Part shown: positions 9,859 through 18,156 of the stretch, piece by piece
Numbering within the stretch: position 1 is the first letter of the stretch
How the letters are laid out: every line of letters starts with the position of its first letter
Assembly: GCF_034931365.1 (NCBI RefSeq)
Contig: NZ_JAYGII010000004.1
Coordinates: 1-64,000, forward strand
Origin: Natronospira elongata
Lineage (GTDB): Bacteria; Pseudomonadota; Gammaproteobacteria; Natronospirales; Natronospiraceae
Direction of reading: 5' to 3'
Length of the DNA: 64,000 nt
Program-made: the position numbers and the translations under genes
Notes under the pieces: model-generated
The model's input: the letters and a program-made list of their open reading frames with translations, nothing else
What the model was told of the DNA's origin: nothing
Databases searched by the model: none

Positions 9859-9879
9859 AATCGCGCCTGAGATCGCGCC
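9849..9879. repeat. Tandem 12-bp repeat containing the tgpA-like stop codon
   Basis: TCGCGCCTGAAA (9849-9860) and TCGCGCCTGAGA (9861-9872) are followed by a partial unit TCGCGCC (9873-9879). The stop TGA falls in the first unit. Confidence 0.75.
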
Positions 9880-9921
9880 AGTTTCAGCCAGACGTGCTAG
9901 CAGACCGGATCTCGACGGGTA

Positions 9922-11502
9922 TCAGGCAGCCAGGTGGTCACGGGTGGCGCGGAATTCGATCTCGGGATTGCGTTCCATGGCCAGATCAAGATTGACCCGC
10001 GTCGGGGCGATATAGACCAGGGCGCCGGAATGGTCGATGGCGAGATTGTCCTCGGCGCGACGACGGAAACGTTCCAGCTCACGTTCGTCTTCGCTGTAAG
10101 TCCAGCGGGCAGTGGCTACATTGATCGCTTCGAATTTGCAGTCCACGCCGTACTCCGTGCGCAGACGTTCAGCGACCACGTCGAATTGAAGCTGCCCCAC
10201 CGCACCCAGAATCAGATCGTTGTTGCGCAAGGGGCGGAATAACTGTGTGGCCCCTTCCTCACACAACTGATCCAGCCCCTTCTGCAGCTGCTTCATGCGC
10301 AAGGGGTCGGCCAGCACGGCACGGCGGAACAGTTCCGGAGCAAAGTTGGGGATGCCGGTGAACTGAAGTTCCTCGCCTTCGGTAAAGGTATCACCGATTC
10401 TGATCGTGCCATGGTTGTGGAGGCCAATGATGTCACCGGCCCAGGCTTCCTCGGCTTGCTCCCGTTCGGATGCCATGAAGGTCAGGGCCTTGCTGATTTT
10501 CACATCCTTGCCAATGCGCACATGACGAAGTTTCATGCCCGGTCGAAACTGGCCTGAGCAGATACGCATGAAGGCAACACGATCACGATGGGCCGGGTCC
10601 ATATTGGCCTGGACCTTGAACACGAATCCGGTCAGCTTCTCCTCGCCCGGATCGACTTCGCGAACCGTGGTATTAGCCGGTCGGGGAGCCGGTGCGGTTC
10701 GAACAAAGCTTTCCAGTAATTCCTGCACCCCAAAGTTGGCAATGGCGGAACCGAAGAACACCGGGGTGAGACGTCCGGACAGATAGGCGTCCAGATCGAA
10801 CGCGGGACTGGCCTCTCGAACCAGCTCCACTTCATCCGCATAGTCGTCGGCATCGTCACCCAGGAACTCGCGCGCCTCAGGGGAAGCCAGGCCGTCGATG
10901 CTGCGGTGAACACCGCGGGCACCCCCCTTGGCCTCCTCGTAGATATAGATGCGGTCTTCCAGCAGATGGTAGATGCCCTTCAGGCGCTTGCCCATGCCGA
11001 TCGGCCAGGTGACCGGGGTGCACTGAATCCCCAGAACCCGCTCCACTTCATCCATCAGTTCCATGGGATCCCGACCTTCCCGGTCGAGCTTGTTGATGAA
11101 GGTGTAAATCGGCGTATCCCGCAGACGACAGACTTCCATCAGCTTGATGGTGCGCTCCTCCACACCCTTGGCGCAGTCAATCACCATCATCGCCGAGTCC
11201 ACTGCGGTCAGGGTGCGATAGGTGTCTTCCGAAAAGTCGGCGTGGCCCGGGGTATCAAGCAGATTGACGATATGATCGTCAAAGGGAAACTGCATCACCG
11301 AGGAGGTCACGGAGATGCCGCGCTCCTTTTCCATGGCCATCCAGTCGGAGGTGGCGTGGCGCGCGGATTTGCGGCCCTTGACCGTGCCGGCGAGCTGGAT
11401 CGCGCCGCCGAACAGCAACAGCTTCTCGGTGAGGGTGGTCTTACCCGCATCGGGGTGGGAAATGATGGCAAAGGTGCGCCGGCGCTGGTATTGCTGACTC
11501 AT
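9922..11502 (-). CDS. prfC: Peptide chain release factor 3 (RF3 GTPase)
   Basis: 526 residues, the usual RF3 length. G1 HPDAGKTTL, G3 DTPGHADF and G4 NKLDREGRD identify a translational GTPase, and the N-terminal MSQQYQRRRTFAIISHPD is typical of RF3. It recycles RF1/RF2 after peptide release. It is the distal gene of the minus-strand run from ilvC-like to prfC, 71 bp after rimI, and may have its own promoter. Confidence 0.97.
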   Translation of the reverse strand: MSQQYQRRRTFAIISHPDAGKTTLTEKLLLFGGAIQLAGTVKGRKSARHATSDWMAMEKERGISVTSSVMQFPFDDHIVNLLDTPGHADFSEDTYRTLTAVDSAMMVIDCAKGVEERTIKLMEVCRLRDTPIYTFINKLDREGRDPMELMDEVERVLGIQCTPVTWPIGMGKRLKGIYHLLEDRIYIYEEAKGGARGVHRSIDGLASPEAREFLGDDADDYADEVELVREASPAFDLDAYLSGRLTPVFFGSAIANFGVQELLESFVRTAPAPRPANTTVREVDPGEEKLTGFVFKVQANMDPAHRDRVAFMRICSGQFRPGMKLRHVRIGKDVKISKALTFMASEREQAEEAWAGDIIGLHNHGTIRIGDTFTEGEELQFTGIPNFAPELFRRAVLADPLRMKQLQKGLDQLCEEGATQLFRPLRNNDLILGAVGQLQFDVVAERLRTEYGVDCKFEAINVATARWTYSEDERELERFRRRAEDNLAIDHSGALVYIAPTRVNLDLAMERNPEIEFRATRDHLAA

Positions 11503-11573
11503 GAGACGGGGGTCCGGGTTTCTTCAGGGTAAACCGGGCATTTTATCAGTTTTGAACCAACCGCGAGGAGGAA

Positions 11574-12047
11574 TCAGTCCAGCGTCCTGGCCAGTACCAG
11601 GGCGTCCTCGCGCACCCCCGAATGGTCCGGATAATAGCCGCGACGGAGGCCAATTTCCTCAAACCCCAGGGAATCGTATAGCTGACGGGCCGCGCTGTTC
11701 GAGGGCCTGACCTCGAGAATCATGCGGCTGGCACCGGCTCCCCGGGCATGACCCATGACATGTTGCATCATTCTTCGCCCCAGACCCAGCTTCTGCCAGG
11801 CAGGATCAATGCAGATATTGAGTACATGAGACTCCCCGGCAGCCACCGAAACGATGGCATGGCCGGCAATGACCCCACCGGCCTCCATTACCCAACATTG
11901 GTAACCGGCCCGCAGGCAATCGCGGAACACACCCACAGGCCAGGGAAAGGAATAAGCCCGACTCTCGACCTCGTGGACACGCTCAAGGTCCGTCGTCCGC
12001 ATGGGCCGAACCTGCCGCGAGGCCTCGGGGCGCCGGACCGAACTCAT
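11574..12047 (-). CDS. rimI: Ribosomal protein bS18-alanine N-acetyltransferase
   Basis: 157-residue GNAT protein. The acetyl-CoA loop QKLGLGRRM and RPSNSAARQLYDSLGF are typical of RimI. It acetylates the N-terminal alanine of S18. The start overlaps the udg stop by 4 bp, so translation is coupled. Other GNAT specificities cannot be excluded, but length and motifs fit RimI. Confidence 0.88.
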   Translation of the reverse strand: MSSVRRPEASRQVRPMRTTDLERVHEVESRAYSFPWPVGVFRDCLRAGYQCWVMEAGGVIAGHAIVSVAAGESHVLNICIDPAWQKLGLGRRMMQHVMGHARGAGASRMILEVRPSNSAARQLYDSLGFEEIGLRRGYYPDHSGVREDALVLARTLD

Positions 12048-12751
12048 TGCCCCGCCTCCAGGGTACGCCGCGCCAGGCGCAGGTCGGCCCAGGCCTTGCG
12101 TTTCTCCAGGGGCGATCTCAGCAGATAGGCCGGATGGTAGGTGACCACCGCGGGTATGGCGAATCCCGGCAAACGATGGAGCTGGGAGCGCAAACGCCCC
12201 ACTGGGGCATTGCTACCCAGCAGTGTCTGGGCGGACACCCGTCCCACCAGCAAAATCAGGCGCGGACGAATCAGTTCAATCTGGCGCCGCAGATAAGGCA
12301 GACAGGCCTCGATCTCCTCAGCGACGGGATCACGATTCCCCGGTGGCCGGGATTTGATGATATTGGCGATGTAGACCGTCTTTCGGGAATGTCCGATGGC
12401 CGCCAGCATGGCATCCAGCAGCTGCCCGGCCCGCCCCACAAAGGGTTCGCCTCGACGGTCTTCCTCGGCCCCCGGGGCCTCTCCAATCACCAGCAGCTCC
12501 GCTTCGCGATTGCCGACACCAAATACGCCCTGGGTTCTGCTCTCGTGCAGCGGACAACGCCTGCAGCTCTCGACCTGCTGAATCAAGGTCTCCCAGTCGG
12601 CGCCAAGCGGCTCATTCGATACCGGTGCTGCGTCCGCCTCCGGGGCACTGACTGCTTCCGCCTGCTCCGTAGTCTCGCCATCCCGACGGCGCCAGGCAGT
12701 CAGCCCCATGGCAGCGAGATAGGCTTGACGGCGAGCGTCACTGACCACCAT
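12044..12751 (-). CDS. udg: Family 4 (Fe-S) uracil-DNA glycosylase with one cluster cysteine replaced
   Basis: 235 residues. Motif A GEAPGAEEDRRGEPFVGRAG and motif B YHPAYLLR identify a family 4 uracil-DNA glycosylase, which removes uracil from DNA. Family members bind 4Fe-4S with four cysteines. CRRC and the Cys of EACLPYL are present, but the third position reads KSRPPGNRDP where the family has KCRPPGN. The codon is TCC, one base from TGC. I chose ATG 12751, which overlaps pssA by 14 bp; a longer frame to 12862 is a shadow of pssA. Confidence 0.9.
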   Translation of the reverse strand: MVVSDARRQAYLAAMGLTAWRRRDGETTEQAEAVSAPEADAAPVSNEPLGADWETLIQQVESCRRCPLHESRTQGVFGVGNREAELLVIGEAPGAEEDRRGEPFVGRAGQLLDAMLAAIGHSRKTVYIANIIKSRPPGNRDPVAEEIEACLPYLRRQIELIRPRLILLVGRVSAQTLLGSNAPVGRLRSQLHRLPGFAIPAVVTYHPAYLLRSPLEKRKAWADLRLARRTLEAGQ

Positions 12752-13568
12752 CACCCTCCCGACGCCGCAAGCGACGCCGACGGCGCCACAGCGCGAGCAC
12801 AGGGCCGGAGAAGGCATAGGCAAAGAAACCGGCAAACAGTACCTGGGAGGGCGCCAAGGCAACGAGAATGAAAAAGGCCGGAATCAGGATGACGTAGGTG
12901 AATGGCACGCGCCCGCCAGTGATATCCAGGTCCTTGAAGCTGTAGTAGCTGAAATTACTCACCATCAGCGCCCCGGAGACAACGGCCAGGCCGTAGACAA
13001 AAGGCAGGGTGTAGGCGTTATGGAGGTCCAGCCCAGCCAGCAGCCAGGTGCAAAAGGCCACGCAGGCGGCGGCCGAGGGGCTGGGCAGGCCCTGGAAATA
13101 ACGGTGGTCGGCCCCCGCCATCCGGGTATTGAAACGGGCCAGGCGAAGCGCCGCTGCCACGGCAAAGAAGAAGGCCACCAGCCAGCTCAACTGGCTCCAC
13201 CACCACCAGGGTTCCTCGCCCAGGACACCCATGCCCCAGTTGTAGACGATCATTGCCGGGGCCAGCCCGAATGAGACAAGATCCGAGAGACTGTCATACT
13301 CCCGGCCGAACTCACTTTCGGTCCCGGTCAGGCGGGCGACTCGCCCGTCCACCCCATCGAGCAACATGGCCACCAGCACGGCAACGCCGGCCGACCGGAA
13401 GTCGCCGTTCATGGCCGAGATCATGGCAAAGAACCCGGCGAACATGGCCGCCGTGGTAAACAGATTGGGCAGCAGGTAGATGCCCCGCCGCCGAATGGCA
13501 CCACTTCGGGCTGATCGCTTCTTGCCGCGCTTGGCCACCGCGCACTCCCTCAGGTCTCTGAACTTCAA
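12738..13568 (-). CDS. pssA: CDP-diacylglycerol-serine O-phosphatidyltransferase (phosphatidylserine synthase)
   Basis: 276 residues with about eight membrane segments. The CDP-alcohol phosphotransferase motif is intact: DG(x2)AR(x8)G(x3)D(x3)D, visible as DGRVARLTG then GREYDSLSD. It makes phosphatidylserine, precursor of phosphatidylethanolamine. The basic N-terminal extension (KRGKKRSAR) is common in proteobacterial PssA. Upstream lies the psd-like gene, a classic ilvC-psd-pssA arrangement. Confidence 0.95.
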   Translation of the reverse strand: MKFRDLRECAVAKRGKKRSARSGAIRRRGIYLLPNLFTTAAMFAGFFAMISAMNGDFRSAGVAVLVAMLLDGVDGRVARLTGTESEFGREYDSLSDLVSFGLAPAMIVYNWGMGVLGEEPWWWWSQLSWLVAFFFAVAAALRLARFNTRMAGADHRYFQGLPSPSAAACVAFCTWLLAGLDLHNAYTLPFVYGLAVVSGALMVSNFSYYSFKDLDITGGRVPFTYVILIPAFFILVALAPSQVLFAGFFAYAFSGPVLALWRRRRRLRRREGDGGQ

Positions 13569-13637
13569 ATGGTGCCACGAGCAGTGGGTGGGAGGAAACT
13601 CAGCCCCCGAAAACAGCGCCCGCTGACCGGGCCCGAC

Positions 13638-14249
13638 TCAGTCATGAACGAGTGTGGCGAGCATATCGCTCCCGGCGTGGACCCGGTCCCCGACACGGAC
13701 CTGAACGCTGATCTTGCCGTGACAATGGACCCGGGCCAGCCGTGCCCAACGACGGTATCCAAAGCGCTGGCCCTGTCCCAGTCGTTCACCGGTCTTGACG
13801 AAGGCCACCGGCCGGGCCCAGTAAGGGCTTGAACGGCCGATCAATTCAGTAACCACATCATCCTGTTCATCGGTCTGCAGCCAGAGACCCCGTTCCGGGC
13901 CCTCAGTGAGCCCACGCAGTCCCATGACCTTGCCTTCCACCGGAGCCCGAATGGACCAGGCGCCAAAGGCCGCCACCTCAATCTCGATCACCGTGCCGGG
14001 TTGGCCGCCACTGCGCGCATCAACCTCCACAGACAGAACCCGGCCATCCACCGGGCTGACCACCGCCAGGGGCGAAGAGGGAATCTGCCGCGGTGGATCC
14101 CGGAACAGCGCCAGCACGACAAGCAGCAGGACCAGGGCCGGTAATGCCAGCCAGGGCAGAGAGAAGGCAGCTGCCAGGGCGCTGACGGCGAGCAGGGCAA
14201 TGACCAACCACCAGCCTTCACCGGCCAAGAGACCCGATTCACGCGCCAT
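13638..14249 (-). CDS. psd: Phosphatidylserine decarboxylase-like protein lacking the pyruvoyl-forming serine
   Basis: 203 residues. An N-terminal membrane hairpin followed by LFRDPPRQIP, SPVDGRVLSVE, IRAPVEGKVMGL and VRVGDRVHAGS matches short-form Psd. Active enzymes self-cleave at a Gly-Ser (IRFGSRVDVYLP-type segment) to make the pyruvoyl group; here the aligned stretch is YRRWARLARVHC with no Gly-Ser. The conserved FxVH region is also changed (AFGAWSIRAP) and about 10-15 residues are missing in the middle. The frame is open and full, so this is a probable pseudoenzyme rather than a broken gene. ATG 14249 overlaps the ilvC-like stop by 11 bp. Confidence 0.75.
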   Translation of the reverse strand: MARESGLLAGEGWWLVIALLAVSALAAAFSLPWLALPALVLLLVVLALFRDPPRQIPSSPLAVVSPVDGRVLSVEVDARSGGQPGTVIEIEVAAFGAWSIRAPVEGKVMGLRGLTEGPERGLWLQTDEQDDVVTELIGRSSPYWARPVAFVKTGERLGQGQRFGYRRWARLARVHCHGKISVQVRVGDRVHAGSDMLATLVHD

Positions 14250-15243
14250 CACTGTTTCCCCGCAGCCAGGGCATCCGCGCTCGCATGCGCTCACCCACGG
14301 ATTCGATCAGTTGCTCGCCGGCCTGCTTGCGCCCGGACTCAAGCGTGGGAAACCCCGCTGCCAGCTCAGTCTGCAACAGACGATCAAATTCCCCGGAGCG
14401 GATTTCCTCCAGAGCCTGACGCATGGCCTCTCGGGAGGCATCCCCGATGATGCGTGGTCCCTGGCGCATGGCCCCGAAATCAGCGACTTCCGAGATGGAG
14501 GCGCGCATGTCGGCAATACCCCGGGAATGAATCAAATCAGCGATGAGCTTGACCTCATGGAGGCAGCAAAAATAAGCCACCTCCGGCTGATAGCCCGCGT
14601 CGACAAGCGTCTCGAAGGCGGCCCGAATGAGTTCGGTCAGGCCACCCACCAGCACGGCCTGCTCGGCAAACAGATCGGTCTCGGTCTCTTCGGCGAAGCT
14701 GGTCTCCATCACGCCGGCCCGTCCGTGACCACCGGCGCCCGCATAGGCCAGGGCCCGCGGCCAGGCCTGGCCACTGCCATCCTGGGCTACAGCCACCAGG
14801 GCCGGCACACCGGCGCCACGTTCAAACGTGGCCCGAACCTGCTCACCGATCCCCAGCGGCGCAACCATGATCACATCCAGGTCCTCACGCGGCCGCAGGT
14901 GGCCGTGATGAATGCTATAGCCATGGGCAAAGAGCAAAGCGGCACCGGGGCGCAGACGGGAAGCCAGCACGTCCTCGTAGAGCTCCGGCTGTGCGGTGTC
15001 CGGGACCAGCATGACGGCCACATCCGCCCAATCCGCGGCCGCCTCAAGATCCAGCACCGCAAGCCCGTCAGCCTCCGCCTGCCGGCGGCGGCTGGATCCG
15101 GCTCGCAAGGCCACTCGGACATTCATCCCGGCATCACGAAGATTGCGGGCCTGGGCCCGACCCTGGGCACCATAGCCAAAAACGGCGATGGCACTGGATG
15201 CCAGGGGACCGCGATCAAGATCGGCGTCATACCAGCTTCGCAT
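14239..15243 (-). CDS. ilvC: Ketol-acid reductoisomerase-like protein with substituted active site
   Basis: 334 residues, class I KARI length. The NADPH loop VFGYGAQGRAQA, the FAHG histidine, ETETDLFAEQAVL (metal-binding Asp and Glu) and the C-terminal MPW are kept. Two near-invariant positions differ: the Lys of PKGPGH is Leu (APLGIGEQVR), and the metal-ligand Glu of YFECLHE is Cys (YFCCLHEVK). Normal KARI makes dihydroxy-acid precursors of Val, Leu and Ile. This protein may be inactive or altered in function. ATG 15243 chosen by family N-termini (MRSWYDADLD). No ilvB/ilvN/ilvH genes are adjacent. Confidence 0.85.
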   Translation of the reverse strand: MRSWYDADLDRGPLASSAIAVFGYGAQGRAQARNLRDAGMNVRVALRAGSSRRRQAEADGLAVLDLEAAADWADVAVMLVPDTAQPELYEDVLASRLRPGAALLFAHGYSIHHGHLRPREDLDVIMVAPLGIGEQVRATFERGAGVPALVAVAQDGSGQAWPRALAYAGAGGHGRAGVMETSFAEETETDLFAEQAVLVGGLTELIRAAFETLVDAGYQPEVAYFCCLHEVKLIADLIHSRGIADMRASISEVADFGAMRQGPRIIGDASREAMRQALEEIRSGEFDRLLQTELAAGFPTLESGRKQAGEQLIESVGERMRARMPWLRGNSDGA

Positions 15244-15387
15244 GCTCTTGGCTCCGGAGAGGAATAGTGGCAGATGGCGGCGTAAGCTACTGTGCGGCGG
15301 GCAGGGATTCAAGCCCGGCCTGTCCTGCGGGTCGACAAACCCGTTAAAATGACGGTTTTACAACTCCACAATACTGAAGGGGCCCCG
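15244..15387. promoter_or_regulatory. Divergent spacer between ilvC-like and proS
   Basis: 144 bp without a gene. A TAAAAT hexamer at 15345-15350 is a possible -10 for proS, but I see no convincing -35. GAAGGGG lies before the proS ATG. Confidence 0.35.
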
Positions 15388-17091
15388 ATGCGCGTTTCCC
15401 AGTTCCCACTGTTCACGCACAAGGAAGTACCTGCCGATGCCGAGATTGTTTCCCACCAGCTGATGCTGCGGGCCGGCATGATCCGCAAACTGGCTTCCGG
15501 TCTTTACACCTGGATGCCATTCGGTCTGAGGGTGCTGCGCAAGGTGGAAACCGTCGTGCGCGAGGAAATGAATCGTGCCGGGGCGCTGGAACTGATCATG
15601 CCGGCGGTCCAGCCGGCCGAACTGTGGCAGGAATCCGGCCGATGGAAGCACTATGGTCCGGAGTTGCTGCGCCTGAAGGACCGCCATGAGCGGGAATTCT
15701 GCTTTGGCCCCACTCACGAAGAGGTGATCACCGACATCGCCCGCCGGGAACTCAAGAGCTACCGCCAGCTACCGGTCAACTTCTACCAGATCCAGACCAA
15801 GTTCCGCGATGAGATCCGGCCTCGCTTCGGCGTCATGCGGGCGCGGGAATTCCTGATGAAGGACGCCTACTCCTTCCATACCAGCGAAAGCTCCCTCGCC
15901 GAGGGCTACCAGGCGATGTTCGAGGCCTATACCCGGATATTCCAGCGCCTGGGGCTCCGCTTTCGCTCCGTGGAGGCCGACAGTGGCAGTATCGGCGGCA
16001 GCGTCTCCCGGGAGTTTCACGTCCTGGCCGATTCCGGCGAAGACGAAATTCTCTCTGCCGATCAGGGCGACTACGCGGCCAATACCGAACTGGCCAGCAG
16101 CCCCGGCCCCACCATTGAGAAACAGTCTCCGCAGGCAGCAGAGAAGCGCGACACCCCGGATACGGACACGGTGGAGGCGCAGGCGCGCCTGCTGGCATTG
16201 CCGCTGGACAGGATCGTCAAGAGTGTCGTCGTCATGGCCGACGATACACCCGCTGTCCTGTTCGTGGCCGGTGATGATGAGTTGAACCTGGTCAAGGCGG
16301 CCCGCGCCCTGGGCGCCGAGGACATCCGCCTGGCCACCACCGGGGAAGCCGAATCCGCCACCGGTGTACCCAAGGGCTTCATCGGTCCCATGGGACTGCC
16401 CGAAGAGCTCAGGGTACTGGTGGACGAGCGGGCAGCCACGGCCACCAACTTTTCCTCCGGTGCCAATGAGAAGGACCGCCACTGGATCAATCTCAACTGG
16501 GACCGGGACGTGGCCCTGCCGGAAGTGGCGGACCTGCGCCTGGCACGGGCGGGTGAACCCGCTCCGGAGGGTCAGGGCAAGCTCTGCTCCAGTCGGGGTA
16601 TCGAGGTAGGTCACATCTTCCAGCTGGGGCGCAAATACAGCGAGGCCATGAACGCCACGGTGCTGGATGAGTCGGGACGTGATCAGCCGATGTACATGGG
16701 CTGCTACGGCATCGGCGTAAGTCGAATCGTGGCCGCCGCCATAGAACAGAACCACGATGAACAGGGCATTATCTGGCCCGCCCCCATCGCTCCCTTCCAA
16801 CTGGTCATCATCGGGATCGGCATGGATCGCTCCGAGCGCGTCCGCCAGGCGGCCGAGTCCCTGCATGATCAGCTTGAAGCGGCGGGTGTGGAGATCCTGC
16901 TGGATGACCGCGATGCCCGCCCCGGGGTGAAGTTTGCCGATGCCGAACTGATTGGCATCCCCCACCGGGTGGTCATCGGTGATCGAGGACTGGACAAGGG
17001 CAAACTGGAATACCGGGCGCGGGGGGCCGAGAAGTCCGAGGAATTGGACTATGATGGGGTTGTGGACTCACTGCTGGACATCGTCGGTTGA
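15388..17091 (+). CDS. proS: Prolyl-tRNA synthetase (bacterial type, with insertion editing domain)
   Basis: 567 residues. Class II motifs are visible (FRDEIRPRFGVMRAREFLMKD region; GCYGIGVSRIVAAAIEQ). Between motifs 2 and 3 lies the YbaK-like insertion domain that clears Ala-tRNA(Pro), and the C-terminal anticodon-binding domain follows. ATG 15388 gives the standard MRVSQFPLFTHKE start. Its stop overlaps the next gene by 1 bp. Confidence 0.97.
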   Translation: MRVSQFPLFTHKEVPADAEIVSHQLMLRAGMIRKLASGLYTWMPFGLRVLRKVETVVREEMNRAGALELIMPAVQPAELWQESGRWKHYGPELLRLKDRHEREFCFGPTHEEVITDIARRELKSYRQLPVNFYQIQTKFRDEIRPRFGVMRAREFLMKDAYSFHTSESSLAEGYQAMFEAYTRIFQRLGLRFRSVEADSGSIGGSVSREFHVLADSGEDEILSADQGDYAANTELASSPGPTIEKQSPQAAEKRDTPDTDTVEAQARLLALPLDRIVKSVVVMADDTPAVLFVAGDDELNLVKAARALGAEDIRLATTGEAESATGVPKGFIGPMGLPEELRVLVDERAATATNFSSGANEKDRHWINLNWDRDVALPEVADLRLARAGEPAPEGQGKLCSSRGIEVGHIFQLGRKYSEAMNATVLDESGRDQPMYMGCYGIGVSRIVAAAIEQNHDEQGIIWPAPIAPFQLVIIGIGMDRSERVRQAAESLHDQLEAAGVEILLDDRDARPGVKFADAELIGIPHRVVIGDRGLDKGKLEYRARGAEKSEELDYDGVVDSLLDIVG

Positions 17092-17669
17092 TGAATCCTG
17101 TCGCCAAGTTTCTGCTGCCCGCATTGATCTGCCTCGCTGGCCAGACTGCCCTGGCCGATGAAGCAGAGGATTCGGTCGACCCGGACCTTCGGGATGCCCT
17201 CAAGGAGGCGGTAGAACAGAGCAACAGCTTCAATGATCGCTTTGAAGCCGAAGTCTGGCTAATGGATATGTCCAGTCGCCTGGAGCGCTGGGTGCCGGAC
17301 CGGGACAAGCGCCTGCGCATACTCCGAAAGGTCCATGCCGAGGCCCGCATGGCCGATCTGGAGCCGGAGCTGGTACTGGCGGTGATTCACGTGGAGAGCC
17401 GCTTTGATCGCTTTGCCATCTCGCGGGTCGGAGCACGCGGCATGATGCAGATCATGCCCTTCTGGCTGGAGGAAATCGGCCGGCCAGAGGACAATTTGTT
17501 CGACCTGCAAACCAACCTTCGCTATGGCGTTACCATCCTGCGCTACTACCTGGACAAGGAAAACGGCAATCTGAGCCGAGCCCTTGCCCGCTATAACGGC
17601 AGCCTCGGCAGTATGCGCTACCCCAGCCTTGTCTACACGGCCCTGGCCGAGCACTGGTATCGGGATTGA
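17091..17669 (+). CDS. Secreted lytic transglycosylase, SLT domain
   Basis: 192 residues with a signal peptide cleaving near ALADE. The SLT motif has the catalytic Glu in HVESRFDRFA, then GARGMMQIMP, NLRYGVTILRYYL and ALARYNGS. It cleaves peptidoglycan in the periplasm. ATG 17091 overlaps the proS stop (TGATG). The stop codon runs directly into a 7-bp tandem repeat. Confidence 0.9.
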   Translation: MNPVAKFLLPALICLAGQTALADEAEDSVDPDLRDALKEAVEQSNSFNDRFEAEVWLMDMSSRLERWVPDRDKRLRILRKVHAEARMADLEPELVLAVIHVESRFDRFAISRVGARGMMQIMPFWLEEIGRPEDNLFDLQTNLRYGVTILRYYLDKENGNLSRALARYNGSLGSMRYPSLVYTALAEHWYRD

Positions 17670-17695
17670 GCTACGAGCTACGAGCTACGAGCTAC
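17668..17695. repeat. GAGCTAC 7-bp tandem repeat (four units)
   Basis: Four perfect copies of GAGCTAC begin inside the stop codon of the SLT gene. A related sequence starts at the metG stop (29671 on). I see nothing further in 17696-17729. Confidence 0.85.
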
Positions 17696-17729
17696 GAATG
17701 CAGCGTGAATGTTGGCTTGTAATTGTCAA

Positions 17730-18008
17730 CTAAGATGTGATCTTGAAGCCGTCGGCGATGTCGCCGACATAATCATCGGTATCGACCGCGTTGACCTCGG
17801 CGGCCGGCGGGCCCTTCCAGAGCCAGGATTCCAGCTTCTCCAGCGCATCAGCATCACCATGGGCCACCACTTCGACCCGGCCGTCGGGCAGGTTTCTGGC
17901 CCAGCCGGATACGCCCAGGCTATCGGCCTCGGCGCGGGTACTGGCCCGGAAGAACACGCCCTGGACCTTGCCGGACACCAGAAAACGGCGCTTGACAGTC
18001 TCGCTCAT
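17730..18008 (-). CDS. acyP: Acylphosphatase
   Basis: 92 residues. VSGKVQGVFFRAST carries the catalytic Arg and GWARNLPDGRVEV the catalytic Asn. It hydrolyses acyl phosphates such as acetyl or carbamoyl phosphate. ATG 18008 has GGAGG six bases upstream; ATG 18011 is also possible. A 5-bp, 3-nt-loop hairpin overlaps the stop. Confidence 0.93.
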   Translation of the reverse strand: MSETVKRRFLVSGKVQGVFFRASTRAEADSLGVSGWARNLPDGRVEVVAHGDADALEKLESWLWKGPPAAEVNAVDTDDYVGDIADGFKITS

Positions 18009-18100
18009 CATCGACCTCCGTGAAGAAAACCTCCCCGCTCAACCTTTGGAGGATACAAGGCCGACCCGGTTCTGGCCCAGGGCCAGGACAACAGTTCCCC

Positions 18101-18127
18101 CAAAAGAAAGGGCCCCGTTCGGGGCCC
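18101..18127 (-). terminator. Intrinsic terminator of the LysM lipoprotein gene
   Basis: GGGCCCC (18110-18116) pairs perfectly with GGGGCCC (18121-18127) around loop GTTC. On the minus strand it is followed by TTTCTTTTG (18109-18101). Confidence 0.85.
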
Positions 18128-18156
18128 TCTCCGTCTGACGCGTTGTCAGGTTCCGA

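Noticed and set aside
13906..15267. 453-codon frame on the plus strand
   Set aside because: Antisense to the ilvC-like and psd-like genes; low-complexity translation without domains.
17668..17695. Short tandem repeats considered as a CRISPR array
   Set aside because: 7-bp units without spacers and no cas genes.
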